From Paenibacillus lactis (GTDB taxonomy: Bacteria > Bacillota > Bacilli > Paenibacillales > Paenibacillaceae): a stretch of 64,000 nucleotides of DNA. The notes beneath the pieces are model-generated. The model searched no databases, was not told the DNA's origin, and worked only from the letters and a program-made list of their open reading frames with translations. Shown here in pieces: positions 32,272 to 40,166 of this stretch (position 1 is its first letter; each line of letters begins with the position of its first letter). The position numbers and the translations under genes are program-made. The DNA lies in contig NZ_JAGGKI010000006.1 of NCBI RefSeq assembly GCF_017873605.1, forward strand, positions 248,001-312,000. The letters run 5' to 3'.

Positions 32272-33435
32272 ATGTTTGTAGATATGACTTTACAACGGAA
32301 TGAGGGGTTGATCCGTGCGGCGGCGATCCTTCACCAGAGGGGGGAGATACCGGCCAATACGTATGTGATCGATGCGGATGGACTCATGCATAACGCCCGC
32401 GCTCTGTCTGAAATGGCGGAACAGTATGACATGAAGCTCTATTACATGACCAAACAAATTGGCCGCAGCGGTTATGCCGGTAAGCTGATCGAGCAATGCG
32501 GAATCAGGCAAGCGGTGGCGGTGGACATCGATGAGGCTTATGCCCTGGCCGAAGCCGGGTGCTGCATTGGCAATATCGGGCATATCGTACAGCCGAGCAA
32601 AAGCCAATGGGCGGATGTGCTGCGTGAGATCAAGCCCGAAGTGGTAACCTTGTTTTCTCTGGAACGGGCGGTCCAATTGTCGGAAGCCGCTGTGGCACTT
32701 GGACATGTACAAGATGTTATTCTGAGAGTCATCCGTCCCGGCGATGCAATATTCCCCGGTCAGTTCGGCGGATTTTTGCTCCATGAGCTTGAGCGGCTCC
32801 TGCCGGAGCTGAGGAAGCTGCGGGGAATCCGAATCGTGGGGGCGACCAGCTTTCCCGTGCTTCAGATCAACGCCGAGAACACGGATTTTGACATTACGCC
32901 GAATCTGGAGACGCTGCTGACCGCTGTGGAGACCCTTCGGATGCACGGCATAGAGATTCAGCAAGTGAATGCTCCAAGTGCGACCAGCTGTCACACCATC
33001 CCGCTGTTGAAACGCCATGGCGTCACGCATGGCGAGCCCGGCCATGCACTGACAGGCACGACCCCGCTGCATGCATACAACGATCGGCTTGTCGAAATAC
33101 CGAGCATTGTATATGTATCGGAGATTTCTCATATGGACGATGAGTACGCCTATACGATTGCCGGCGGATTTTATCCGCGGTCGCATATGCATCAGGCTCT
33201 TTACGGTTCGACCTCGCGCGACGTGACTTCCCAGAAGGCGAAGGTCAGTCAGTACTCTGCGGAAAATATCGATTACTACGGATGCTTGGAGCGAGAGCAG
33301 CCGATGATGGTCGGCGATACCGTGATCTATGCGTTCCGTACGCAAATTTTCGTAACCAGAGCTCATGTCGCTTTTGTAAGAGGAGTGAACAGCCTTAAGC
33401 CGGAATTGGTTCATTTCCAGAAAAGAGGGATGTAA
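32272..33435 (+). CDS. yhfX: Alanine-racemase-fold PLP enzyme (YhfX)
   Basis: 387 residues from the ATG at 32272, which has AGGGGG at good spacing. Fold-type III barrel: NTYVIDADGLMHNARAL, then MKLYYMTKQIGRSGYAGKLI with the candidate cofactor Lys in TKQIGR. Later elements are IVGATSFPVLQINAENTDFD, NAPSATSCHTIPLLKRHG and GEPGHALTG. It belongs to the YhfX family near ornithine/alanine racemase-like proteins. Substrate unknown; an amino-compound racemase or lyase activity is possible. Confidence 0.87.
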   Translation: MFVDMTLQRNEGLIRAAAILHQRGEIPANTYVIDADGLMHNARALSEMAEQYDMKLYYMTKQIGRSGYAGKLIEQCGIRQAVAVDIDEAYALAEAGCCIGNIGHIVQPSKSQWADVLREIKPEVVTLFSLERAVQLSEAAVALGHVQDVILRVIRPGDAIFPGQFGGFLLHELERLLPELRKLRGIRIVGATSFPVLQINAENTDFDITPNLETLLTAVETLRMHGIEIQQVNAPSATSCHTIPLLKRHGVTHGEPGHALTGTTPLHAYNDRLVEIPSIVYVSEISHMDDEYAYTIAGGFYPRSHMHQALYGSTSRDVTSQKAKVSQYSAENIDYYGCLEREQPMMVGDTVIYAFRTQIFVTRAHVAFVRGVNSLKPELVHFQKRGM

Positions 33436-33436
33436 C

Positions 33437-34630
33437 ATGGGAAAAATATCCTTACTCGTACTCGATGGATTCGGTATTGGCGCAATGAAGGATTGCCGGA
33501 CGCTTAAGCCGGAGGATGTGGATGCCCATACGTACAACCATATTCGGGAAACGGTGCCGCTTGCGATTCCGGTTCTGTACCGTTTAGGGCTTGGCAAGCT
33601 GGTTGACGATACCGGCGAGCCGCTCGGGGCCTATGGACGGAGCAATCTGGCTCATTATGGGGCCGATACCTTCATGGGGCATCAGGAGCTGATGGGCAGC
33701 AAGCCCGGAATGCCGGCCAAACGTCTAATGTCAGAGATCGGACCAAGAATCAGGTCTGCTCTTGAGGCAGCCGGGTATCGAGTGGAGCTCCCCGTTGCGG
33801 GTGCAACGGTTCTGCTCGTGGAAGGCGCGGTCGTTGTGGGCGATAACCTGGAATCCCAGCTCGGCAACATTATCAATGTTGTTGGAGATTTGAATAAGCT
33901 GCCGTTTGATGAGGTCGTGAAGATCGGAAAAGTCGTTCGTGCCCATGTGGACACAAGCCGGGTGATCGTATTTGGTAATATAAAGACAGATATCGACACG
34001 ATTTTATCGGCCGTGAGGGAAAAACACCCGGGCCAATGGGGGGTGGACGCGCCCAAGGCCAATGTTTACGGCGAAGGTTACCAAGTGGTGCATCTCGGCT
34101 ATGGGGTAGAGTTTGAAAAACAATTCGCTTATATGGCCGAGAGAAGCGGGCTGCCTGTTTATCGCATCGGAAAAACGGCGGACGTCATTTCGGCCAACGG
34201 TTTCAACGATCCGGTTGTGGAGACGAAAGACGTCCTGGCAACCTATCGCCGGAAGTATGTGGAGGCCGAGGAAAATGCCATCTTCCTCGTTAATGTTCAG
34301 GAGACCGATCTTGCCGGTCACAAAGAGGATTGCCAATGGTATAAGGAAGTGCTGGAAGCATCGGACCGGTTCCTGGATACCTTCATACCTGAGATGGGAG
34401 AGGATGATATGCTCATCATTACGGCCGATCACGGCAATGATCCGACGATCGGTCACTCCAACCATACGCGGGAGCAGACGCCGATTCTGATCGTCGGCCA
34501 GCAAATTAAGCCGGTATTCATCGGTGAACGGAGTACGATGGCGGATATTGCAGCCACGATGGCGGAATATGTCGGGATCGGAGCTCCCGAATACGGGACC
34601 AGCTTTTTGCCATTGATCCTTAAACGGTAA
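33437..34630 (+). CDS. yhfW: Phosphopentomutase-like metalloenzyme (YhfW)
   Basis: 397 residues of the alkaline-phosphatase superfamily. LLVLDGFGIGAM carries the first metal-binding Asp, and AHYGADTFMGHQELMG lies where phosphopentomutase places its phospho-acceptor region. VNVQETDLAGHKED and ITADHGNDPTIGHSNHTREQ supply the remaining Asp/His ligands. It may rearrange or hydrolyse a phosphorylated metabolite. The gene starts one base after the yhfX stop and is last in the operon. Confidence 0.88.
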   Translation: MGKISLLVLDGFGIGAMKDCRTLKPEDVDAHTYNHIRETVPLAIPVLYRLGLGKLVDDTGEPLGAYGRSNLAHYGADTFMGHQELMGSKPGMPAKRLMSEIGPRIRSALEAAGYRVELPVAGATVLLVEGAVVVGDNLESQLGNIINVVGDLNKLPFDEVVKIGKVVRAHVDTSRVIVFGNIKTDIDTILSAVREKHPGQWGVDAPKANVYGEGYQVVHLGYGVEFEKQFAYMAERSGLPVYRIGKTADVISANGFNDPVVETKDVLATYRRKYVEAEENAIFLVNVQETDLAGHKEDCQWYKEVLEASDRFLDTFIPEMGEDDMLIITADHGNDPTIGHSNHTREQTPILIVGQQIKPVFIGERSTMADIAATMAEYVGIGAPEYGTSFLPLILKR

Positions 34631-34808
34631 GCTTGGTCCTGCGAGCGTCGACGCTGAGCATCGTGCAGCAGTAATCATAACACGGCGCGCCGGTAGAGGC
34701 ACCCGGTAAGGAAGGCCATCGTCGCCGATCCACCCTTCTGCGAAGCGATCTGAAAGCTCGAAATTAGCAGTGGGAATTTTTCAATAACAACACCAAGCTC
34801 AGTTATTA

Positions 34809-34850
34809 CACAAAATGCTTCCTCTCGGAAGCATTTTTGTGTTTTGTGGG
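34809..34850 (+). terminator. Terminator after the yhf operon
   Basis: ACAAAATGCTTCC, loop TCTC and GGAAGCATTTTTGT form a long stem that ends in TGTTTTG. It lies about 180 bases after yhfW. Confidence 0.85.
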
Positions 34851-35603
34851 CACCACCTAGTCAGGTTAAAAGCTATGATGCTCCCTTAAATATGTGCGTG
34901 AGAAGCTGCCTTTTAGATGGGAAGGGAAGAGGTTAATTCCGGGTTCGGCAGAGAGTATCTGGGAGTGCTCGGCATCCTCAATGATCGGTTACCTGCAGTA
35001 GATCAATATTTGATATAATGGATGAATATGGATTAATACTGGCAATGAAGCAGAAGGGATGTGATTGCAGCAGGTTGGCTGCGTGATGCGGCTATCCCGC
35101 AAATTAATGAATGATTGATTTATTTGAGCGTTTGGATTTTGGGTTACTGAAATAAGAAACCAAGCCATCGAATGCGGAACAAACAGATGTGCATAGATAG
35201 AGCCAGCGCGAACTCATGTTTTTTTGTAGATTTGACCGTTAGTATGGTTGGGAACTCGGCGCTAGTTCTGCATGAATGAGATCAAGATTTTTCTTAAGCT
35301 AATCAATCCATTCCGCTATTTGCGGACGATTATATTCTCGCAACTGCTTCAATAGAGGAATATCTACGGAAGTACATAAGATGCACGGGCGCACTACATA
35401 TATTCGCGAAAACAGCTTCTTTTCATAGTGCTGGTTTATATAACGCAATCGTGTTCAGGAGCAGAATTTGCATTATTTCGTTGTCTATGAAATTGGAGAA
35501 TCGGATAGCTTTTTTAATTGCTAACGAGAATTTCTTGCGTTCATACAATTATGCAAAGCTCAATATTCTTTGAAGAGGAATCAGAGGGAAGGAGACGTTT
35601 CAT
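34851..35603. other. Gene-poor spacer with possible decayed coding traces
   Basis: About 750 bases with no convincing gene on either strand. The minus strand ending at 35299 (TAG at 35299-35301) keeps about 24 codons that read protein-like (DIPLLKQLREYNRPQIAEWID), but upstream it is broken by stops, suggesting a decayed gene. Composition is more AT-rich than the flanking operons. AGGGAAGGAG at the right end belongs to the SWIM gene; its promoter was not identified with confidence. Confidence 0.4.
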
Positions 35604-37040
35604 TTGCTTCAATTGACAACATCTTATATCGATTCACTCGCTCCGAATGCGGCCGCAGCCAAAAACGGACGGGGACTTGTACAAAAGAGCAAGTTTATAA
35701 AGCTCAACGTATCCGAGGATGAAGACCTGCTATTCGGGGAGTGCTTGGGCAGCGGGAAATCCAATTACGTATGCTCCGTTGATTTTATCACGCCGGACAA
35801 TCCAGTCGCGCGATGCAGCTGCCCGAGCCGGCAATTTCCGTGCAAGCATGCCCTTGGCTTAATGTACGCTTATGCAGACGGTATAAGCTTTGAGAAGGGA
35901 GCAGTACCGGAGGACATTGCGTCCAAGCGGGAAAAAGCGGAGAAGCGGGAGGAAAACAAGGCTAAACGAGAAAGCGGGGAACTGACCGACAAGCCGAAGA
36001 AAGTCAACAAAAGTGCGCTAAAGAAGAAGATCGCCAAGCAGCTTGAGGCGTTGGGCGAATTGGAGAAGCTTGTGCTCTCGCTGGTGCGCGGAGGTCTAGG
36101 AACTACGGACGCCCGGACGGTCAAGAGCCTGAATGAGCACGCCAAACGGCTTGGCAGCAGCTACTTGACCGGAGCGGAGAATGAGCTGCGCCGGCTCGCC
36201 CTGCTGCTGGAAGAGAACGACCGCGAAATCAGTTATACATATGCGGCGGAGCAGTTAACGCTGCTGCACGCTTTTATCAAGAAGGGCAGGGCATACCTGC
36301 TGGCCAAACAAGAGGACCCGGACCTGAAGCCGGATACGGAGTCAACCATCGAGGAATGGCTGGGACACGCCTGGCAGTTGGCCGAATTGAAGGAAGCCGG
36401 AAGGGTGAGCGAAAACGTCGAGCTGCTTCAGCTCGCTTTCTACAGCTACAAGGATGAAGCGCGGCGAGAATTCGTGGACACCGGTTTCTGGCTGGAGCTC
36501 GGCAGCGATCGCATTCACCGTACGGTGCAGTATCGGCCGTTCAAAGCGGTAAAGTTCATGAAGGAGGAAGACAGCTTCTTCGACGTTGCGAAAATCGCCG
36601 AGCTTTATCGTTATCCCGGCGGCATGAACGCAAGGGTGCGTTTTGAGGGGATTCTGCCTCGCACGATGGAAAACGCCGACCTGGAAGCTGCATGCGCCGC
36701 GGCCTGGACATCGATTCCCGAAGCGGTCAAGGCCGTTAAAAACCAACTCAAGGATCCGCTGGCCGACCGATCGCCGGTCGTACTGATGAAGGTATCTCAG
36801 ATAGCGTCTACGGAAGACGGCGGATTCACGCTGGTGGACTCCGCGGGTAATACGCTCCAGCTCGGCGACGTGTACCGGCTGCCTCAGGCCTCGACGCAGC
36901 TTCTGTCGCTGGTCGATTCGTCGCTGCTGGTCGATTGCTGTGTGCTTGCGATGTTTGAGCACCGGATGGACACAGGCCGGCTTATCGCCCAGCCGCTGAC
37001 GATACTGCAAGGGGACCGGGTTGCCCGGCTGCTGTACTAA
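35604..37040 (+). CDS. SWIM zinc-finger protein
   Basis: 478 residues from a TTG with AAGGAGA upstream. The SWIM motif CxCxnCxH is at Cys71, Cys73, Cys80 and His82 (VARCSCPSRQFPCKHALGL). A highly charged linker (about residues 110-150) is followed by a helical and beta-rich C-terminal region that ends VARLLY. SWIM domains bind zinc and often contact DNA or protein. It is the first of five codirectional genes (HEAT repeat, MoxR ATPase, DUF5682, VWA). E. coli yehQ, a SWIM protein close to yehL/yehM/yehP, appears to be the equivalent. Its role is unknown. Confidence 0.87.
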   Translation: MLQLTTSYIDSLAPNAAAAKNGRGLVQKSKFIKLNVSEDEDLLFGECLGSGKSNYVCSVDFITPDNPVARCSCPSRQFPCKHALGLMYAYADGISFEKGAVPEDIASKREKAEKREENKAKRESGELTDKPKKVNKSALKKKIAKQLEALGELEKLVLSLVRGGLGTTDARTVKSLNEHAKRLGSSYLTGAENELRRLALLLEENDREISYTYAAEQLTLLHAFIKKGRAYLLAKQEDPDLKPDTESTIEEWLGHAWQLAELKEAGRVSENVELLQLAFYSYKDEARREFVDTGFWLELGSDRIHRTVQYRPFKAVKFMKEEDSFFDVAKIAELYRYPGGMNARVRFEGILPRTMENADLEAACAAAWTSIPEAVKAVKNQLKDPLADRSPVVLMKVSQIASTEDGGFTLVDSAGNTLQLGDVYRLPQASTQLLSLVDSSLLVDCCVLAMFEHRMDTGRLIAQPLTILQGDRVARLLY

Positions 37041-37099
37041 TCGTCTGCGATCAGAATCTCGAAACAATAGGAAATCGGGGAAAGCGGGAGGAGAAACCA

Positions 37100-38935
37100 A
37101 TGAGCACGACTTTATTGCAGGAACTTCAAGGCGAGCTGCGCCGCCTATATATAGCAGGCAGTGACCTGGCGGCTGAGGATTTCCGCCTTAAACGGCTGGA
37201 GCCGAAGCTGGCCCAGCTAGGAGAACGGGCTCCTGTATTCAAAAAGCTGGCCGAAGGCGTGGCAGCACTGACGGGCCCTTCAGACCCGGAAGCGAGAGCG
37301 GTCCGCCTTCAAGACGTATCGCTGTTGCTGAATTCAGTGCTATCGACGCAGGGAGCCACGGCAGCAGAAGCACAGGTTGTAACAGAACGGGAGAAGGATA
37401 ACGAGCTGCCTGAGCTGACGACAATGCATTCGTACCGTCAGTTAGCGGAGGTACAAAACGCATTGTCTGAATCAGGGGGAGGCCGCTATGAAATTGTGAC
37501 GTCGGCGTACGAGCAGGGGCTGTTTCGAGATTTACGGCTGTTCCCTTTTGCCATGAAGGCACTCAGCGACTCGTATTCGGAAATCGCGGACTTCGCCGCA
37601 CGCAACATTCTGCCGAGCTACGGCCGCTCCATCGTGCCATACTTGCTGTCTGAGATGGATATTCAGGGCGGGCGTGAGGAAGAACGGCGCTTGCAGGTTG
37701 TAAGGGAGCTTGGCGTTGATCCGGAAGACGCCCGGTCACTGGAACGACTTGTCCATGCGGCCGAAGAAGGGGCTGATAAAGTTCGTTCTGCGGCCATCGC
37801 CTGCCTGGGCCCGCATCCGGCTTATGAAGCTCGGCTGCTGGAGTGGTCACAAGACAAGAAAAAGGCAGTCCGGGAAGGCGCATACAGGGCGCTGGCGGTC
37901 CGTAACTCGGAAGCAGCTAGGGAGCGGCTGTACGATGCGTTCAAAGGGAAGGATGCTTTGCTTGCAGCCGAAGCGATCGGCTATGCACCCTCCGCCGAAA
38001 TGATCGATATGCTGTTGCCGCTGTTCGAGGAGCTGCTTCGGAAGGGAGACGCAGGTGAGGTGGATAAGAAGGCGAAAGAAAAGCAGTGGAGCGCGCTGGA
38101 GCCGTTCCTGACCGCGTTCGAATATGCGCGCCATCCCGAGCTTGAGCGTCTGTACCTGGATCTGGCGGGAAACCAGTCGGCTTACCCTGCGCTGGGAAGG
38201 CTCCATGGTGGGGACTGCATTCGCATCCTGAGGCACGCTGCAGCCTACCTTGAAAGTACGGATACAGATGAGGCGCTTGACGTGCTTAAGCGTCTGGAGG
38301 AACAGGACCCGATTTATTTGCCCTACGCCTTCCATGCGTCAAAGCGGAGGCTAACGCCAGCTGAACTGTATGATCAGTACGTTGGTTCCGGTTGGGGACG
38401 ACTTAAGACCGTGGTATCGAAAAAATCCCAGCGGGCCCAAAAAGCGCTGCTGGATACGCTTAGAGATGAATTATATGCTTACCAAGGGTATGTCCGCATC
38501 CGGCTGCCGCAGGATCAGATCGAGGCAGAATGGGATCCGCGCTGGCTCGATTGGCTCATCGAGCGCGACGATCTGCAGCTGGTATCCGCGCTGGCCGCTC
38601 CCGGTAATTCGAGGCTGCTGCCGTATATTGAGCGTACAATGGAGAAAGCAAACCATCATGACGCTCATTATATTTTCACTTCGCTTGATGCATGCGACGC
38701 GGACGAGGACACGAAATATGAGCTCCTTATGAAATGGATGGAGCGTAAAGACTGGAAACGCACGTACAGCATGTATGAGGAGGAGAGCGAGCGGCTGCTT
38801 CGCGTCCCCGATCATCTCGCTTCGGAGAGTGCGGACCGTTTAGAGGCTCTGATTAAGGACGTCCGGTACGACAGCTTGAAGGAAAAGCTTGAAGAGATTA
38901 TTCATGCGCTCCGCCGCAGGGCTGCTTCGGTATAA
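37100..38935 (+). CDS. HEAT-repeat-like helical scaffold protein
   Basis: 611 residues, almost entirely alpha-helical. Regular helical pairs resemble HEAT repeats, for example DFAARNILPSYGRSIVPYLL, VRSAAIACLGPHPAYEARLL and KAVREGAYRALAVRNSEAAR between about residues 155 and 290. The C-terminal half has less regular helices. No catalytic motif is visible. It sits 60 bases after the SWIM gene and about 130 before the ATPase gene, and may be a scaffold joining the other components. GGAGGAG precedes the ATG. Confidence 0.8.
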   Translation: MSTTLLQELQGELRRLYIAGSDLAAEDFRLKRLEPKLAQLGERAPVFKKLAEGVAALTGPSDPEARAVRLQDVSLLLNSVLSTQGATAAEAQVVTEREKDNELPELTTMHSYRQLAEVQNALSESGGGRYEIVTSAYEQGLFRDLRLFPFAMKALSDSYSEIADFAARNILPSYGRSIVPYLLSEMDIQGGREEERRLQVVRELGVDPEDARSLERLVHAAEEGADKVRSAAIACLGPHPAYEARLLEWSQDKKKAVREGAYRALAVRNSEAARERLYDAFKGKDALLAAEAIGYAPSAEMIDMLLPLFEELLRKGDAGEVDKKAKEKQWSALEPFLTAFEYARHPELERLYLDLAGNQSAYPALGRLHGGDCIRILRHAAAYLESTDTDEALDVLKRLEEQDPIYLPYAFHASKRRLTPAELYDQYVGSGWGRLKTVVSKKSQRAQKALLDTLRDELYAYQGYVRIRLPQDQIEAEWDPRWLDWLIERDDLQLVSALAAPGNSRLLPYIERTMEKANHHDAHYIFTSLDACDADEDTKYELLMKWMERKDWKRTYSMYEEESERLLRVPDHLASESADRLEALIKDVRYDSLKEKLEEIIHALRRRAASV

Positions 38936-39062
38936 CCGGCGTATGTGAGACATGACCGATCTGCTACGGACTGGCCCGTAAGATCGTTGCCGAATTGAAA
39001 ACGGCAGCATTGGAGTGCAAGTCCTTTAACCAATAGATTCATTAGCGAGAGGAGAACGTGAT

Positions 39063-40166
39063 ATGACGTTAGCGAATAAGCAAGCGCAGGATGCCATGCG
39101 CCTTCCGGCGGAACAGCTGTACCGAGATGAAATCGAAGCGCTTATTAAAGAAGATAAGGGAGCGGTTCCTCCGGGGTGGCAGATGTCGCCCCGCGCCGTG
39201 TTGAAGTATATTACCGGTGGCAAAGCCGGCAAATTGGACATCACACCCAAGTACATTGGCAATCGGCGGCTGGTTGAAATGGCAATCGCGACGCTCGTCA
39301 CCGACCGGGCTCTGCTGCTGATCGGCGAGCCGGGCACGGCCAAATCCTGGCTGTCCGAGAACCTGTCGGCCGCGGTGTGCGGCAATTCAGGGCTTGTTGT
39401 GCAAGGAACAGCCGGGACGACCGAAGAACAGGTCCGTTATTCGTGGAACTATGCGATGCTGCTTGCGAACGGCCCAACGCCTGAGGCGCTGGTGCGCAGC
39501 CCGATCATGCGCGCGATGGAAAATGGCAGCATCGCCCGTTTTGAAGAAATTTCGCGCTGCGCCTCGGAGGTTCAAGACGCGCTGATCTCCATTTTGTCCG
39601 AGAAGACCGTCTCGGTTCCCGAGCTCGGCAGCGAGACAAGTGCCCGCAAAGGCTTCTCGATCATCGCCACGGCGAATACGCGCGACCGCGGCGTCAACGA
39701 AATGTCCGCCGCCCTCAAGCGCCGATTTAACATCATTGTGCTCCCGTCGCCTTCCGATCTTGAGACCGAACTTTCAATCGTCAAAAAGCGCGTCGGCGAG
39801 ATCGCCGCTTCGTATCAGCTGCAGGCGGCTCCTCCGGCAGACGAAGCACTGCTGAAGGTCGTCACCATCTTTCGCGAGCTGCGCAGCGGCATGACGCTTG
39901 ACCGCAAGGAGAAACTGAAATCTCCGGGGGGCGTGATCTCTACCGCCGAAGCCATTTCGCTGCTCACCAACAGCATGGCGCTGGCTGCAAGCTTCGGTAG
40001 CGGTGAACTGACGGACGAAGATTTGGCTGCCGGTCTGCAGGGCGCGATCGTCAAAGACGACGACAAGGACAAATTGGTCTGGAAGGAGTACCTTGACAAC
40101 GTCATGAAGAAACGGGGATCGGAGTGGCGCGGACTGTATCAGGCGTGCAGGGAGTTGAACGAGTGA
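39063..40166 (+). CDS. MoxR-type AAA+ ATPase
   Basis: 367 residues. Walker A GEPGTAKS is at residues 88-95. The Walker-B region is IARFEEISRC, and sensor 1 is FSIIATANTRDRGVNEMSAA followed by LKRRFN, with the arginine-finger position in the latter. The C-terminal lid follows. MoxR ATPases work as chaperones that remodel or metallate targets together with VWA proteins; a VWA gene lies downstream in the same operon. It resembles E. coli YehL. Its stop overlaps the next gene start (GTGA), suggesting coupled translation. Confidence 0.9.
   Translation: MTLANKQAQDAMRLPAEQLYRDEIEALIKEDKGAVPPGWQMSPRAVLKYITGGKAGKLDITPKYIGNRRLVEMAIATLVTDRALLLIGEPGTAKSWLSENLSAAVCGNSGLVVQGTAGTTEEQVRYSWNYAMLLANGPTPEALVRSPIMRAMENGSIARFEEISRCASEVQDALISILSEKTVSVPELGSETSARKGFSIIATANTRDRGVNEMSAALKRRFNIIVLPSPSDLETELSIVKKRVGEIAASYQLQAAPPADEALLKVVTIFRELRSGMTLDRKEKLKSPGGVISTAEAISLLTNSMALAASFGSGELTDEDLAAGLQGAIVKDDDKDKLVWKEYLDNVMKKRGSEWRGLYQACRELNE

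Noticed and set aside
32290..33597. 435-codon minus-strand ORF opposite yhfX/yhfW
   Set aside because: Long only because of GC-rich codon use in the real genes, whose motifs are intact; it crosses their boundary and has no operon context.
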